Positions 8,868-19,520 of a stretch of 64,000 nucleotides of DNA are shown here, piece by piece. The translations under genes were made by a program, and so were the position numbers. Every line of letters begins with the position of its first letter. The first letter of the stretch is position 1. The notes below the pieces were generated by a model, which saw only the letters and a list, made by a program, of their open reading frames with translations, was not told where the DNA came from and did not search any database. Origin of the DNA: Fervidobacterium changbaicum (GTDB taxonomy: Bacteria > Thermotogota > Thermotogae > Thermotogales > Fervidobacteriaceae); the NCBI RefSeq assembly GCF_004117075.1, contig NZ_CP026721.1:1364001-1428000 (forward strand), read 5' to 3'.

Positions 8868-10499
8868 TTGCTCAGCTATTACGTCTCATATCATCTTGTA
8901 GAAAAACAACTTGGTGAAGACGGGATTACAACTCTGCGAGCAGTTAGCGTTGGTATAAGACCGTCTGATATGGAGCGTGTAGTTACAACGATGTCCGATG
9001 AAATACCTGAGTACGAAGAAATCCACTCCTATTTAAACAAAGTTAGGGTAAAAACAGGTTTGAAATACCTTTACACTTTTTTCTTTAATCCAGACGGTAG
9101 TATCACGTACTTAGTAGATGGCTATCCAAAGAATTCGGAATTTTTCTCAGAGATAGGTAGCAAAGATGATGAACCAGCCGTTTCTGAGAAGGATTTTGGA
9201 ACAAGAGACTATGTGTTTACAAATATAGCTTACTACCAGCAGTGGGGATATCTGAAAAGTGTCTTTTATAGGCTTCGCAATTTCGCAGGAAAGACGGTCT
9301 ATCTTGGAGCTGATTACGATGCCGATTTTATTAGAAAGCTCGCAATTTCTAATTCATTAAAAATCTCACTCATAATTACTGTATTCGAGGTCATCTTTGT
9401 TTTCTTCATAGTCTATATACTACGAAAAATTAAGTTAGTGTCAGAAGTATCGAAAACATTGTCCCAGGGAGATTTGACGAAAGCAGTTGCTGTCAAAGGG
9501 AAAAATGAGGTCTCAGAAATGCTAAAGTTATTTGAAGTTCTGCGAATGAGTTTGGTAAAACTGATCAGTGACGTAAAAAATAGCATAGAGCTGGCCGATT
9601 CGGAGATACGAGCAAATCAAAGTGTGATCGAAACCGTTTCACAAAATTTCCAAAGCAATATAGAAGAACTCAGGAATATTTTCCAAAATATATCCGCAGC
9701 GATAAACAATGTCACTGCCAGTACAGAAGAGATTGGTGCCTCCGCTTCTTCGATGATCGAAAGCATCCATAGATTCATTGGTGATTTGGAAAGTGCTGCA
9801 AAATCCTTAGAATTGATGGCAAGAAATGCTGTCAAATCGAAGGAAATGATGACCGAAAGTGTTTCCGCTCTTGAAAGCGCAAGAGCATCGAGCGAAGAGA
9901 TTTCAAAACTGGTGCGTGAGATTTCTGGGAAGAATGTAAAGATAGATGATGTTTTGAAAGGTATAACGGGCATAGCAGAGCAGACTAACCTACTTGCACT
10001 AAATGCTGCGATAGAGGCAGCAAGGGCAGGTGAAGCAGGACGAGGCTTTGCGGTAGTTGCTGATGAGATAAGGAAACTCGCAGAGCAAAGTAAAGTGTTC
10101 GTAGAGCAAGCGAAAGGTATACTTGAGAGTATATTTGAGGATATAAGGAACATAAACTCGGATTATTCGGAAACACTCAAGAAAATAACTGATAGTGCAA
10201 ACAAGATTACTTCTGCTTCAGAAAGCTATAATTTGATAATTGAAGAAGCGGAGAAAATTTCAACCGTACTCGACAACTTGACAGTTGAAGGACGCGGCCA
10301 GGGGGAGACTGTCGGAGAGATAGCTGATGCGATAAATGGATTGGTAACTTCTATAGAAGAGATCGCTAAACTGGTTCATACCTTTGAAGAATCGGTAGAT
10401 TTTGTTAGAAGTTCATTTAAGAAGATAGAATTATCTTCTGTATCCGTTAGCGAAGCATTTACTAAAGTAAGAGAAGACATCGGAAAATTTAAAACTTAA
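8868..10499 (+). CDS. Methyl-accepting chemotaxis protein, N-terminus apparently truncated
   Basis: From the TTG at 8868 the product is 543 residues. It contains an extracytoplasmic sensor segment (about 10-160), a second membrane helix (164-186), a HAMP linker, and the conserved signalling hairpin tip [20 protein letters not shown] near residue 370. MCPs signal ligand binding to CheA/CheW. The oddity is the start. The frame is open back to 8823 and encodes [17 protein letters not shown], which reads as the first membrane helix, but there is no ATG, no basic N-terminus, and only a weak AGG at 8861 before the TTG. Part of the helix is encoded by the preceding terminator. The gene is probably 5'-truncated, unless an unusual start is used. 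Confidence 0.75.
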   Translation: MLSYYVSYHLVEKQLGEDGITTLRAVSVGIRPSDMERVVTTMSDEIPEYEEIHSYLNKVRVKTGLKYLYTFFFNPDGSITYLVDGYPKNSEFFSEIGSKDDEPAVSEKDFGTRDYVFTNIAYYQQWGYLKSVFYRLRNFAGKTVYLGADYDADFIRKLAISNSLKISLIITVFEVIFVFFIVYILRKIKLVSEVSKTLSQGDLTKAVAVKGKNEVSEMLKLFEVLRMSLVKLISDVKNSIELADSEIRANQSVIETVSQNFQSNIEELRNIFQNISAAINNVTASTEEIGASASSMIESIHRFIGDLESAAKSLELMARNAVKSKEMMTESVSALESARASSEEISKLVREISGKNVKIDDVLKGITGIAEQTNLLALNAAIEAARAGEAGRGFAVVADEIRKLAEQSKVFVEQAKGILESIFEDIRNINSDYSETLKKITDSANKITSASESYNLIIEEAEKISTVLDNLTVEGRGQGETVGEIADAINGLVTSIEEIAKLVHTFEESVDFVRSSFKKIELSSVSVSEAFTKVREDIGKFKT

Positions 10500-10554
10500 T
10501 TGTGCAAACCTCTTAGAGGAAAATGTGTGTATTTACTTAAAATTTAAATGTTAA

Positions 10555-10579
10555 AACGCCACCTTTCACAGGTGGCGTT
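10555..10579. terminator. Bidirectional intrinsic terminator
   Basis: The stem AACGCCACC/GGTGGCGTT with a seven-base loop is followed by a T-run on the plus strand and preceded by an A-rich stretch. It sits between the converging chemoreceptor gene and infB and can serve both. Confidence 0.85.
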
Positions 10580-10590
10580 CGATTTTTTGA

Positions 10591-12651
10591 TTATTCTTGA
10601 GTCGAACTTTCGGAATCTTCAACGAGCGCAGTTAATTTCCTTGGGACTTTCTTTATGATGTAGAATTCCAGTTCGTCGCCTTCCTTTATATCGTCAAAGT
10701 TCTGGAATTTGATACCGCATTCTTGCGGTGCGCTGACTTTGCTAACATCTTGCTGGTAATGTTTCAAACTTTCTATCTTTCCTTCAAAAACAAGCGCACC
10801 ATTTCTGTATATTCTCACAAAACCACTTTTTTCAACATATCCGTCGTAAACTTGAACACCTGCTACATTTCCGTACTTGTGGATCTTGAACACTTTCTTG
10901 ATTTCCCCAGTTCCTGTTTTTTCTTCAACTTCCTCAGGCTCAAGCATACCTTCAAGTGCGGCTTTTAAGTCTTCGAGAAGTTTATAGATTATCGTGTATG
11001 TCTTTATCTGAACGCCTTCCGATTCGGCCAACTTCGAAGCTTGTGAATCAGCTTTCACTCTAAAACCAAGTATGATAGCTTCGGAGGCCGAGGCAAGCAT
11101 GACGTCGCTTGTGTTTATGGCACCAACTGCAGCGTGGACGATGTCGATGTCGATTTCATTTGTCCTAAGCTTAGATATCGCGTTCTGCAGAGCCTGGAGT
11201 GAACCTACGGTATCAGCTTTCAATATGAGCCTTAATTCTTTCTTTTCGCCTTCCTGCATCTTTTTAAGGATCTCTTCGAGCTTTATTTGTCTCTTTTTTC
11301 TCAGTTCTCGTGCCTCAATTTCCCTGACCTTTTCAACGGTCTCTACGGCCTTTTCTTTTGATTCTACAACGTAAATGATGCTGTGCGGGTCTGGTAACTC
11401 TTCAAAGCCAACTATCATAACAGGAGTTGACGGTTCGGCACTGTTGATACGTTTTCCCTTGTCGTCTATGAGTGCCTTCACCTTTCCGTAAACTTTTCCA
11501 GCCACGACGTAGTCTCCAACCTTGAGTACACCATCTTTTACTATTGCGTTCGCAACAGGTCCGTAGCCTTTGTCGAGCCGAGTCTCTATCGTGACTGCCC
11601 TCACAGGCCATTCAGGTATGCACCTTATATCCTGCATCTCAGCAACTAGAAGAATCATTTCAAGCAAAGTATCGACGTTTGTACCATTCCTTGCAGATAT
11701 GGGGACAACGATCGTATCGCCACCCCATTCTTCTGGGATGAGGTTCAGCTTTGTGACCAAATCTTGTTTTGTGAGTTCTATGTTCGCATTTGGTTTGTCT
11801 ATCTTGTTGATGGCCACAATTATCGGCACATTAGCAGACTTTGCGTGGTTATAGGCCTCTATCGTCTGTGGCATAACACCGTCGTCTGCTGCAACTACGA
11901 GGACAACGATATCCGTTGCTTGTGCTCCCCTTGCACGCATTTCTGTGAAGACCTCGTGCCCAGGTGTGTCGATGAACGTGATCTTCTTTCCGTTGACGAC
12001 AACTTGGTAGGCACCTATACTCTGGGTGATTCCACCCTCTTCTTTCTCTGCCACTCTTGTCTTTCTTATGTAATCCAAAAGCGTTGTCTTACCGTGGTCA
12101 ACATGTCCCATTACTGTGACAACTGGTGGCCTTGGAACGAGCTTTTCTTTATCCTGATAGAGTATTTCAAATTGCCTCTTAAGCTCATCAAGAGGATTTT
12201 CTAACTTGACTTGTTCTTCTTTACCTTCCTCTTCTTCGAACGTGAGACGCACGTCATACATTTTTGCAATCTTCTTTGCAAGTGAAACGGAAATCTGTTG
12301 TCCGGGTCTGAGGACTTCACCTTTCATGAAGAAGTCTTGGATGATTCTATTCTGCGGAACCTTTATCTTTTCCGCAAATTTGTCAAGCTTTAAGTCTTCC
12401 TCGGTTATATGGACGGGAGGCTTTTTAGCCTCTACTTTTTCCTTCGTGGGTTCCTTTGATTTGGTTAACGTCACATCTTCCTCCTCGTCGAGTGTTTCTT
12501 TGTATATCTCGAGGAGGATATTCACTGTTTCTTCATCTATATAACTCATGTGGCTCTTCACTTCAATGCCGAGCTCTTCCAATTCATGGAGTAATTCTTT
12601 TGTATCCATATCCAGCTGTTTTGCGAGTTCGTAAACCCTTAATCGTGCCAA
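10591..12651 (-). CDS. infB: Translation initiation factor IF-2
   Basis: The 686-residue GTPase brings initiator tRNA to the 30S subunit. An N-terminal IF2_N motif ([19 protein letters not shown]) is followed by a charged linker, the G domain with G1 [10 protein letters not shown]3 DTPGHEVF and G4 NKID, and the C-terminal tRNA-binding domains. I chose TTG at 12651, giving [12 protein letters not shown], as in Thermotogales IF-2: the GGGAGG site is eight bases upstream of it. A GTG at 12660 abuts that site and is too close. The stop of the epimerase gene is 21 bases upstream, suggesting cotranscription. Confidence 0.96.
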   Translation of the reverse strand: MARLRVYELAKQLDMDTKELLHELEELGIEVKSHMSYIDEETVNILLEIYKETLDEEEDVTLTKSKEPTKEKVEAKKPPVHITEEDLKLDKFAEKIKVPQNRIIQDFFMKGEVLRPGQQISVSLAKKIAKMYDVRLTFEEEEGKEEQVKLENPLDELKRQFEILYQDKEKLVPRPPVVTVMGHVDHGKTTLLDYIRKTRVAEKEEGGITQSIGAYQVVVNGKKITFIDTPGHEVFTEMRARGAQATDIVVLVVAADDGVMPQTIEAYNHAKSANVPIIVAINKIDKPNANIELTKQDLVTKLNLIPEEWGGDTIVVPISARNGTNVDTLLEMILLVAEMQDIRCIPEWPVRAVTIETRLDKGYGPVANAIVKDGVLKVGDYVVAGKVYGKVKALIDDKGKRINSAEPSTPVMIVGFEELPDPHSIIYVVESKEKAVETVEKVREIEARELRKKRQIKLEEILKKMQEGEKKELRLILKADTVGSLQALQNAISKLRTNEIDIDIVHAAVGAINTSDVMLASASEAIILGFRVKADSQASKLAESEGVQIKTYTIIYKLLEDLKAALEGMLEPEEVEEKTGTGEIKKVFKIHKYGNVAGVQVYDGYVEKSGFVRIYRNGALVFEGKIESLKHYQQDVSKVSAPQECGIKFQNFDDIKEGDELEFYIIKKVPRKLTALVEDSESSTQE

Positions 12652-12672
12652 AAAATCCACCTCCCGTATAGC

Positions 12673-13674
12673 TCAAACTATATTATAACACATATTCTTT
12701 GGATTGTTCAATTCGTTCAACCAATTGAAAAAATCGTGTATTGAATCTTCAACTTTTCTAAGTCTATATGGAATTGTGGATGAAATTTTCGCTTTTGAGA
12801 ACGTGTAATTCAAGCGTAACGTGTGGAGTGCATAGGGCACGAATTCCGTTGGGATGGAGAAAAGTACATTAGCAATTAGGGAAAGTGTACTGAGGATATC
12901 CCCGGAAGTATCGTCCAACACTTTAAATGTCTCAAGACCACACAATTTTGGCAGCTGCACAAAATCGATATCGTTTCCTGAAACTATGAAACGTTGCTTT
13001 GAAACTTTACAGTTGCTATAAGACTTTAGTAGTTCATACAACTTGACAATTGCTTCAGCCAAATCCCGAACATCAACGAAATCAAATTTTCCATTTATCG
13101 TATAGCGCAGCTTTCCAGTTTTGTACTTTATCAGAACTCGAGAAAAGTGGGAGAACTTATAATCGTACGGTCCAAATATCCCCGTGGGGAAGACAATAAA
13201 CCCATCAAGGCCTTCGCTGAACGCCTTCTCAACCTCTTTAGTTGCAATCGCTTTTGATTTTGCGTAATCCCCAACGACAAGATTTTCATCGACAGGTGTT
13301 TCTTCAGTGATCATACTTCCTTTCTCAACTTCTGCGAATGCGTGGACACTGCTGATGTATATCAGCGGTACTTTCTTTTTCTTTGCAAGCGTAATAACAT
13401 TCCTCGTGCCTTCCACGTTTACCGAATAGACAATTTTTTTCCTAGAGGGTGTTATTGATATCACGGAAGCAAGGTGGAAAATTGCTTCAATGCCATTCAG
13501 AGCACTTGAAAAATCAGCACGAACGTCTGAGTAGAAAACCTCAACCGGAACAAGCTGCAATGGAAGAAGGCTATCACTCGGATGGACGAGAATCCTTACC
13601 TTTTCACCTTTCCCTATGAACTTCTTAACCAAGACATTTCCAAGGTGTCCTGTTGCACCTGTTATTAAGAGCAT
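12673..13674 (-). CDS. NAD-dependent epimerase/dehydratase family protein
   Basis: The 333-residue extended short-chain dehydrogenase begins with the nucleotide-binding motif GATGHLG and has the catalytic pair in YAKSK near residue 155, with ISSVHAF supplying the active-site Ser. The family covers sugar-nucleotide epimerases and dihydroflavonol-reductase-like enzymes; the substrate cannot be told from sequence. GGAGGG precedes the ATG. It lies 20 bases after the marR gene, so the regulator probably controls it. Confidence 0.85.
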   Translation of the reverse strand: MLLITGATGHLGNVLVKKFIGKGEKVRILVHPSDSLLPLQLVPVEVFYSDVRADFSSALNGIEAIFHLASVISITPSRKKIVYSVNVEGTRNVITLAKKKKVPLIYISSVHAFAEVEKGSMITEETPVDENLVVGDYAKSKAIATKEVEKAFSEGLDGFIVFPTGIFGPYDYKFSHFSRVLIKYKTGKLRYTINGKFDFVDVRDLAEAIVKLYELLKSYSNCKVSKQRFIVSGNDIDFVQLPKLCGLETFKVLDDTSGDILSTLSLIANVLFSIPTEFVPYALHTLRLNYTFSKAKISSTIPYRLRKVEDSIHDFFNWLNELNNPKNMCYNIV

Positions 13675-13694
13675 AATTAATCCCTCCTATGCAT

Positions 13695-14216
13695 TTAATC
13701 GTTGTTATTAGCTTTGCTTTTGAATTCGGTTATCATTCTTGAAAACCTAACCATTGTTTCAAAACCAATCTGTAGTTTCATTATCTCCTCTTTAGGAAGT
13801 GATACTAAGAGCTGCTCAAAGATACGACCAAAAGCCTCAAGCAGTTTATTGTAAACATTCTTGCCTTCTTGCGACAGGACAATGTGAAAGTGCCTTCTGT
13901 CTTCTTGCGATTGAACGGTTTTAATAAGTCCCTTTTTTAGAAGTGATTTGGTTGCTATACTAACCGCGGCTTTCGAAATATTCAGTTGTTTTGCCAAAAT
14001 CCCATTTGAAACCTTGTCAGAAACTGCGGAGAACAAGAAAACATATAGCTCCGTTGTACTCATATCTTCCAATTCCGGGATTTCCGGAATAAGAGCGACC
14101 ATTCCGGTTACTATCTCGACAACACTTTTTAAGATATCCTCAGTGCTAATATTCAAATTGCCAAGATCGTTTTTACTTGACCCAGACATGCTATAAGAGT
14201 AATCTGCACACACCAT
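13695..14216 (-). CDS. MarR-family transcriptional regulator
   Basis: The 173-residue winged-helix protein shows the MarR core: a recognition region QLNISKAAVSIATKSLLKKG and a wing VQSQEDRRHFHIVLSQEG with the conserved D-R pair. N- and C-terminal helices form the dimer interface. AAGGGGG is nine bases ahead of the ATG. It heads the marR-epimerase-infB run on the minus strand. Inverted repeats in its upstream region (14277-14382) may be its own operators; effector and targets are unknown. Confidence 0.88.
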   Translation of the reverse strand: MVCADYSYSMSGSSKNDLGNLNISTEDILKSVVEIVTGMVALIPEIPELEDMSTTELYVFLFSAVSDKVSNGILAKQLNISKAAVSIATKSLLKKGLIKTVQSQEDRRHFHIVLSQEGKNVYNKLLEAFGRIFEQLLVSLPKEEIMKLQIGFETMVRFSRMITEFKSKANNND

Positions 14217-14276
14217 CTCACAGCACCCCCTTGTCTTTGCCTTCTATATATTTAGACTGTTAATTTTTTAAATCGT

Positions 14277-14382
14277 TTAGCTATTTAACTAATTTTTTTG
14301 ACAACTTTCCGAACAAATATACACCTGATAAGTTCATCCTTTCGATGAAAATGTTTGACGATTTAATTTAAATGGCTTAAAT
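14277..14382. promoter_or_regulatory. Two inverted repeats in the marR/pckA divergent region
   Basis: The 316-base gap between marR and the PEPCK gene holds no coding frame. TTAG-N8-CTAA at 14277-14292 extends as a near-palindrome (six of eight pairs). ATTTAA-N5-TTAAAT at 14366-14382 is exact. MarR dimers usually bind 16-20-base palindromes ahead of their own gene, so these are candidate operators. A TTGACA is present at 14298-14303, but I see no well-spaced -10 for it. In this A+T-rich DNA, chance palindromes are a real possibility. Confidence 0.3.
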
Positions 14383-14533
14383 GTGTGTATGCTCGTTTTA
14401 TCTTGCTGATTTTCGAGTATGCGATGTTTATAGTTTCAACAAAACAGTACTAAAATTTATATGCGGTGTTAGAAAATTTTTTAATAGAGTTAATTCACAT
14501 GTCTTTGTAGATCTCAGAGGGGAGGGTTTTTCG

Positions 14534-16165
14534 GTGGCGACCAAGGGACGATGGCAGTGGGCAGAGGTAAACAAGTCAAATTTTTCTAAGATTAGAACAA
14601 CGATTGAGGCAGCTTTCTATGGGAATAATGTTGAGCTTCTTACGTCAAGAAGAGAAGCTTACAAAAAGGCTATGAAATCGCCTGGAACGATAGTCACAGA
14701 CCTGCCTGTTTACAAACCAGAACTGTTGAATTTGGATGAAGGAACGCGCATTCTTCTTTTCAACGATGGTGCAACGGTTGGAAGGTTCGCAGGGGCAAGG
14801 AAGATTATAGGTATGCCAGGTGTTAATGAAGATGTACTTGCAGAAGTGCTTAGGGAGGCTGTCTATGGAACTAGGTATAGAAAGATGTACCATGCCATTA
14901 GCTATACGGGGTTGCACGAAGACTTCATTGTGAAAAACCACATACTTATTCCGGAAGGTTTCGAGAACACTGTTTATAATTGGTTGCTGAATTTCCAGGA
15001 CTTAACACCAGAATACGCTGCGATGTACGAAAGGTCTAAGCTGATTAAAGAACCTGACATTTATATCTTCGCGGATCCTGATTGGTCTCATCCCGATTTT
15101 CCTGGTGGACTTGCGCTCTTTGATCCTAACAACAACTGCGCTGCCCTTTTAGGTTTAAGGTATTTCGGGGAGTTTAAAAAGGGCACTCTCACACTTGGCT
15201 GGTCTGTTGGGAATAGACAAGGGTACGTGGCTTGCCACGGTGGTTTGAAGAAGTACGAATTCGATAACAGCAAGTATGTTGCCGCGTTCTTCGGGTTATC
15301 CGGTTCAGGGAAATCCACGCTGACACATGCAAAGCACAACGGGAAATACAAGATCACGATTGTTCACGATGACGCGTTGGTTATAAACCTACAAGACCTT
15401 TCATCCATAGCGCTTGAGCCTTCGTACTTTGATAAAACCTCCGACTATCCATTGACAAGTGATGATAACAAATACCTTCTAACCATTCAAAACTGTGGCG
15501 CCACAATCGACGAACTAGGAAGGGTCGTTCCCGTTATGGAGGATATCAGGAATGGTAACGGAAGAGCAATAAAATCAAAACTTTGGTCACCAAACAGGGT
15601 TGACAAGATTCAAGAGCCTGTTAATGCGATATTTTGGATAATGAAAGACCCTGTATTGCCACCGATTGTCAAAATAGAAGACCCTGTGCTTGCTTCCACG
15701 ATGGGAGCCACGCTTGCAACGAAACGAACATCCGCAGAAAAACTACTTCCAGGAGTCGATCCTGAAGCGCTGGTTTTCGAACCATACGCCAACCCATTTA
15801 GAACTTATCCGCTCTCGGAAGACTACCAAAAGTTCAAAGCACTGTTTGAAAAAGGTGTGGAGTGCTACATAATCAACACAGGATTCTATTTAAATAAGAA
15901 GGTTCCAAAGGAACTCACCTTGGAAATTCTCGAGCACATTGTTGAACGAAAAGCGAATTTTGTTGAATGGTTTGGTGGGCTAAAGATAATGGAAATTTCA
16001 GGTTTTGAGGTGAGAACCTCTGATTACGAATACAGGGAGCTACTTAAGATTTCGCTCGAAAAAAGGCTAGATTTCCTAAAATCGAAAGATATAGAAAGCC
16101 AGGGATACGACAGGTTACCCGAAGAATGCAAACGTTCTATTCTGGATTTGATATCTCATCTGTGA
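14534..16165 (+). CDS. pckA: Phosphoenolpyruvate carboxykinase (ATP-type)-like protein
   Basis: The 543-residue product resembles ATP-dependent PEP carboxykinase, which interconverts oxaloacetate and PEP. The P-loop is FFGLSGSGKSTLTHAK near residue 255, followed by the metal-binding HDDALVI segment. The N-terminal half has TRILLFNDGATVGRFAGARK and the C-terminal half EPYANPFRTYPL. The P-loop Ser and Thr differ slightly from the classical GLSGTGKTTLS. I chose the GTG at 14534, eight bases after GGGGAGGG; the frame is open a further 51 codons upstream without a ribosome site. Confidence 0.75.
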   Translation: MATKGRWQWAEVNKSNFSKIRTTIEAAFYGNNVELLTSRREAYKKAMKSPGTIVTDLPVYKPELLNLDEGTRILLFNDGATVGRFAGARKIIGMPGVNEDVLAEVLREAVYGTRYRKMYHAISYTGLHEDFIVKNHILIPEGFENTVYNWLLNFQDLTPEYAAMYERSKLIKEPDIYIFADPDWSHPDFPGGLALFDPNNNCAALLGLRYFGEFKKGTLTLGWSVGNRQGYVACHGGLKKYEFDNSKYVAAFFGLSGSGKSTLTHAKHNGKYKITIVHDDALVINLQDLSSIALEPSYFDKTSDYPLTSDDNKYLLTIQNCGATIDELGRVVPVMEDIRNGNGRAIKSKLWSPNRVDKIQEPVNAIFWIMKDPVLPPIVKIEDPVLASTMGATLATKRTSAEKLLPGVDPEALVFEPYANPFRTYPLSEDYQKFKALFEKGVECYIINTGFYLNKKVPKELTLEILEHIVERKANFVEWFGGLKIMEISGFEVRTSDYEYRELLKISLEKRLDFLKSKDIESQGYDRLPEECKRSILDLISHL

Positions 16166-16228
16166 CATAATTTAAAATAATCTCAGTCGCCATAATATTG
16201 TATTTACAAAAAAGAAACATTAAAGACG

Positions 16229-16256
16229 TTGAAATTATTTAGACAAGGTATAAAAT
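16229..16256 (+). promoter_or_regulatory. Promoter for the peroxiredoxin gene
   Basis: TTGAAA (16229-16234) and TAAAAT (16251-16256) are 16 bases apart. The start codon is at 16349, leaving a leader of roughly 85 bases that contains the stem-loop at 16289-16306. Confidence 0.45.
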
Positions 16257-16288
16257 AAGAATCGATATAAGAACATAGGTAGGTCAAG

Positions 16289-16306
16289 GGCCCTTGAAAG
16301 AGGGCC
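16289..16306 (+). other. Stem-loop in the peroxiredoxin leader
   Basis: GGCCCT-TGAAAG-AGGGCC forms a six-pair G+C-rich hairpin 25-60 bases before the start codon. There is no T-run, so it is more likely an mRNA-stabilising or regulatory leader structure than a terminator. Confidence 0.4.
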
Positions 16307-16348
16307 AACAAAAAGCGAAAAAGCAAAAGTGAAAGAGGAGGTGTTGTT

Positions 16349-16987
16349 ATGGGTTTACCACTCATAGGTGATAAGGTTCCTGAATTTACGGCAAAGACAA
16401 CGCACGGTGTTATTAACTTCCCGAAAGACTACGAAGGCAAATGGGTTGTGCTCTTCAGCCATCCAGCAGACTTTACGCCGGTTTGTACAACGGAATTTGT
16501 TGCATTTCAGAAAAGGTACGACGAGTTCAAAGCACTCAACACAGAACTTATTGGGCTGAGCATCGACCAGGTTTTCTCACACATCAAGTGGGTCGAATGG
16601 ATCAAGGAAAAGCTCGGAATCGAGATTAAATTCCCAGTTATTGCTGATGACAGAGGTCAGATTTCCGAACTCTTTGGAATGATACATCCGGGTAAGGGGA
16701 CAAACACAGTTAGAGCGGTCTTTATTATCGATCCGAAAGGAATTCTCAGAGCCGTATTGTACTATCCACAGGAACTTGGAAGAAACATGGATGAGATTCT
16801 CAGAATGGTGAAAGGATTGCAGGTTAGCGACGCAAACGGTGTTGCAATACCAGCGAACTGGCCAAATAACGAATTAGTTGGCGATGAAGTAATCGTTCCA
16901 CCAGCATCAGATTGTGCGACCGCTGCAAAAAGGCTCCAAGAATACGAATGTTACGACTGGTGGTTCTGCCACAAGAAACTGAAGTAA
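16349..16987 (+). CDS. Peroxiredoxin (Prx6/archaeal-type alkyl hydroperoxide reductase)
   Basis: The 212-residue thiol peroxidase reduces peroxides. The active-site motif [10 protein letters not shown] carries the peroxidatic Cys near residue 47, and the conserved [11 protein letters not shown] helix follows. Its length and C-terminal arm ([20 protein letters not shown]) with additional cysteines resemble the large Prx of archaea and Thermotogales, where these residues act in resolution. GAGGAGGTG precedes the ATG. It is monocistronic, between a promoter at 16229-16256 and a terminator at 17015-17040. In a strict anaerobe it would serve in oxygen defence. Confidence 0.93.
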   Translation: MGLPLIGDKVPEFTAKTTHGVINFPKDYEGKWVVLFSHPADFTPVCTTEFVAFQKRYDEFKALNTELIGLSIDQVFSHIKWVEWIKEKLGIEIKFPVIADDRGQISELFGMIHPGKGTNTVRAVFIIDPKGILRAVLYYPQELGRNMDEILRMVKGLQVSDANGVAIPANWPNNELVGDEVIVPPASDCATAAKRLQEYECYDWWFCHKKLK

Positions 16988-17014
16988 GCTCAAGTAATCT
17001 ACTGAATAAGAAAT

Positions 17015-17040
17015 GCGGGGATTTCGGTCCCCGCGTTTTT
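17015..17040. terminator. Intrinsic terminator after peroxiredoxin
   Basis: GCGGGGA-TTTCGG-TCCCCGC is followed by T5 and more T-rich sequence. It lies between the peroxiredoxin gene and the converging glycogen phosphorylase gene. Confidence 0.9.
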
Positions 17041-17060
17041 ATTTTTTATAACTCATGAAC

Positions 17061-19520
17061 TTATACTCTTTGTGTTTTCCAGATATCCCTAACGTATTCT
17101 TCAATCGTCCTGTCGCTTGAGAACTTTCCACTTCTTGCGATGTTTAGCAGTGATTTTTTGTTCCATTCCACTTTGTTCAAGAAAAGTTCTTCAACTTTTT
17201 TGTGTGTTTGTTCGTATGCTTCGAAATCAGCTAAAACAAAGTATTGATCTGGCATTGGCGCGTATTTACCATATAGCAGGTTTTCGTATATGTCTACGAA
17301 AAGTTCAGGGTTGTCTTTGTTGAAGTAGCCGTTTTTAAGCATATCGAGTACTTCGCGTATCTTCTCGTTTTCTAAGTAGATCCCGAATGGGTTGTATATT
17401 CCTTTCTTTCTTGCTTCTTCTATCTCTTCTGCTTTCAAACCGAATATAAAGATGTTTTCTTCTCCAACCTCTTCAAGCATTTCAACGTTTGCACCATCGA
17501 GTGTTCCAACTGTTAATGCCCCGTTTATCATGAATTTCATGTTTCCTGTTCCTGATGCCTCAAAGCCAGCTGTTGAGATTTGCTCACTCACATTAGCAGC
17601 TGGAATTATTATTTGCGCTGCCGATACGTTGTAGTTTGGGATAAATACCACTCGTAGCTCTTTGCTAACTACTGGATCATTGTTTACAACGTCTGCAACA
17701 CTGTTGATTAGCTTGATTATCAGTTTTGCCATCTTGTACCCAGGTGCCGCTTTTCCAGCGAAAATGAACGTTCTTGGGACTTTCAGATGTTTACCTTCTT
17801 TGATTTCGTTGTAAAGGTGTATGACGTGCAAGATGTTGAGAAGTTGCCTTTTGTATTCATGAATTCTTTTAACTTGGATATCGAAAATGGATGCCGGGTC
17901 TAAGTTCACGTTGATTTTTTCTTTCACATACCTTGCAAGCCTTTCTTTGTTCCACATCTTTGCTTGATCGAGTTTTTCCAAAAATTCGGAATCGTCAAGG
18001 AAAACTTCCAGTTTTCTAAGTTCGTATAGGTCTACGATCCACTTATCTCCTATCGATTCTGTAATTAGTTTTGCAAGAGGTGGGTTACATTCGAGTAGCC
18101 ATCTTCTTTGCGTTACACCATTTGTTTTGTTATTGAACTTCTCTGGGTACATCTCATAAAAGTCTCTCAGTACCGTTTTTTTCAGTATTTCGGTGTGCAG
18201 TTCAGAAACACCGTTAATTGAGAACGAGGCAATTGAGCAAAGGTTTGCCATTCTGACCTTCTTTACGTGGCCTTCTTCAAAAACCGACATATTGATGATT
18301 TTATGCAAATCTCCATTGAACTTTTCAGCAACTTCTTTCAAAAACCTCGCGTTTATTTCCTCTATGATTTGATAGTGCCTTGGCAACATGTTTTGAAGTA
18401 ACGGAGCTTCCCATTTTTCCAGTGCTTCTGGCATGACCGTATGGTTTGTGTAGGCGATCGTGTTTTTGACTATCTCCCATGCTTCTTCCCAACCATATCC
18501 TTCTTCATCAAGGAGTATACGCATCAGCTCTGGTATAGCGAGCGTTGGGTGTGTGTCGTTGAGTTGGATAACTTCTGCTCGCGCAAGACTTCTCAAATCA
18601 TTTCCAAACCTTTTCTTGTGCCTTCTGATAATATCTTGTAGGGCGGCACTTACGAAGAAATACTCTTGTTTAAGTCTTAGTTCTCTTCCTTGGAAGAACG
18701 CATCGTTTGGATACAGTACTTTTGATAGCGTTTCAGCAAGGTTTTTCTCCTGAACCGCCTTTTCGTAGTTGCCTTTTTCAAACTCCGTGAAGTTGAATTC
18801 ATTAATTGCCTTTGGCTGCCACAGTCTGAGAACAGAAACGATATCGCTGTTGTAACCTGTTATGTATATATCGTACGGAACAGCCAAGACATCGTACGTG
18901 TCTACCCATCTGAATCTTAGATGTCCGTTCTCATCAACGTACGATTCACTTCTGCCGAAGAACCGAACTTTGACGGCCTCTTCAGGTTTTGGAAATTCCC
19001 ATGGATAGCCGTTCTTTTGCCAGTCGTCAGGTAGTTCTTTCTGGTATCCGCTTTCGATCTCCTGTTTAAAAAGTCCATACTGGTACCTTATTGTGTAACC
19101 ATAAGAGAGATAACCCAGCGTTGCTAAAGAATCAAGGAAACATGCTGCAAGTCTACCAAGCCCGCCATTACCTAGTGCGGCATCTTCCTCGAGTGGGGCT
19201 ATTTCATCGAGCGAAAGACCGTGAAATTCAAGCAGCTTTTTTACTTCGTCTTCGACTTGTAAGTTTAGGATGTTGTTGTAAAGAAGCCTTCCTATAAGAA
19301 ATTCCATAGAAAGGTAGTTCACAATGCGCAGGTCTTTTCTTTTAAAAATTATATCCTCTGTATTCAGCCACTTTTCTACTACCAAATCCCTGATTGAATA
19401 GGACAGCGCAAAAAATTTTTGTAGAACTGTAGAATATTCGTTGCGCTCTGCAAGTGTATGATTCAAATGATATTCAAACTGTTTCGGAATTTTCACATCG
19501 ATCGCATTTAAAGAATTCAT
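17061..19520 (-). CDS. glgP: Glycogen/starch/alpha-glucan phosphorylase (GT35)
   Basis: The 819-residue enzyme releases glucose 1-phosphate from alpha-1,4-glucans. N-terminal motifs include EEDAALGNGGLGRLAACFLDS. The pyridoxal-phosphate site is the GTF motif EASGTGNMKFMINGALT, whose Lys binds the cofactor, followed by GTLDGANVEM. I place the start at the ATG at 19520, preceded by GGTGAGG; an in-frame extension of 58 codons to 19694 is rich in Lys and hydrophobic residues unrelated to the family. Together with pullulanase and the GH31 enzyme it completes an alpha-glucan route. A LacI-type palindrome lies about 100 bases upstream. Confidence 0.95.
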   Translation of the reverse strand: MNSLNAIDVKIPKQFEYHLNHTLAERNEYSTVLQKFFALSYSIRDLVVEKWLNTEDIIFKRKDLRIVNYLSMEFLIGRLLYNNILNLQVEDEVKKLLEFHGLSLDEIAPLEEDAALGNGGLGRLAACFLDSLATLGYLSYGYTIRYQYGLFKQEIESGYQKELPDDWQKNGYPWEFPKPEEAVKVRFFGRSESYVDENGHLRFRWVDTYDVLAVPYDIYITGYNSDIVSVLRLWQPKAINEFNFTEFEKGNYEKAVQEKNLAETLSKVLYPNDAFFQGRELRLKQEYFFVSAALQDIIRRHKKRFGNDLRSLARAEVIQLNDTHPTLAIPELMRILLDEEGYGWEEAWEIVKNTIAYTNHTVMPEALEKWEAPLLQNMLPRHYQIIEEINARFLKEVAEKFNGDLHKIINMSVFEEGHVKKVRMANLCSIASFSINGVSELHTEILKKTVLRDFYEMYPEKFNNKTNGVTQRRWLLECNPPLAKLITESIGDKWIVDLYELRKLEVFLDDSEFLEKLDQAKMWNKERLARYVKEKINVNLDPASIFDIQVKRIHEYKRQLLNILHVIHLYNEIKEGKHLKVPRTFIFAGKAAPGYKMAKLIIKLINSVADVVNNDPVVSKELRVVFIPNYNVSAAQIIIPAANVSEQISTAGFEASGTGNMKFMINGALTVGTLDGANVEMLEEVGEENIFIFGLKAEEIEEARKKGIYNPFGIYLENEKIREVLDMLKNGYFNKDNPELFVDIYENLLYGKYAPMPDQYFVLADFEAYEQTHKKVEELFLNKVEWNKKSLLNIARSGKFSSDRTIEEYVRDIWKTQRV

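Noticed and set aside
9617-10153. 178-residue antisense frame within the chemoreceptor gene
   Set aside because: Ser/Ile/Ala-rich shadow of the coiled-coil coding strand, with no start signal and no family resemblance.
14381-14533. 51-codon N-terminal extension of the PEPCK-like gene
   Set aside because: The extension has no ribosome site, while GTG 14534 has GGGGAGGG at good spacing and gives the usual family length.
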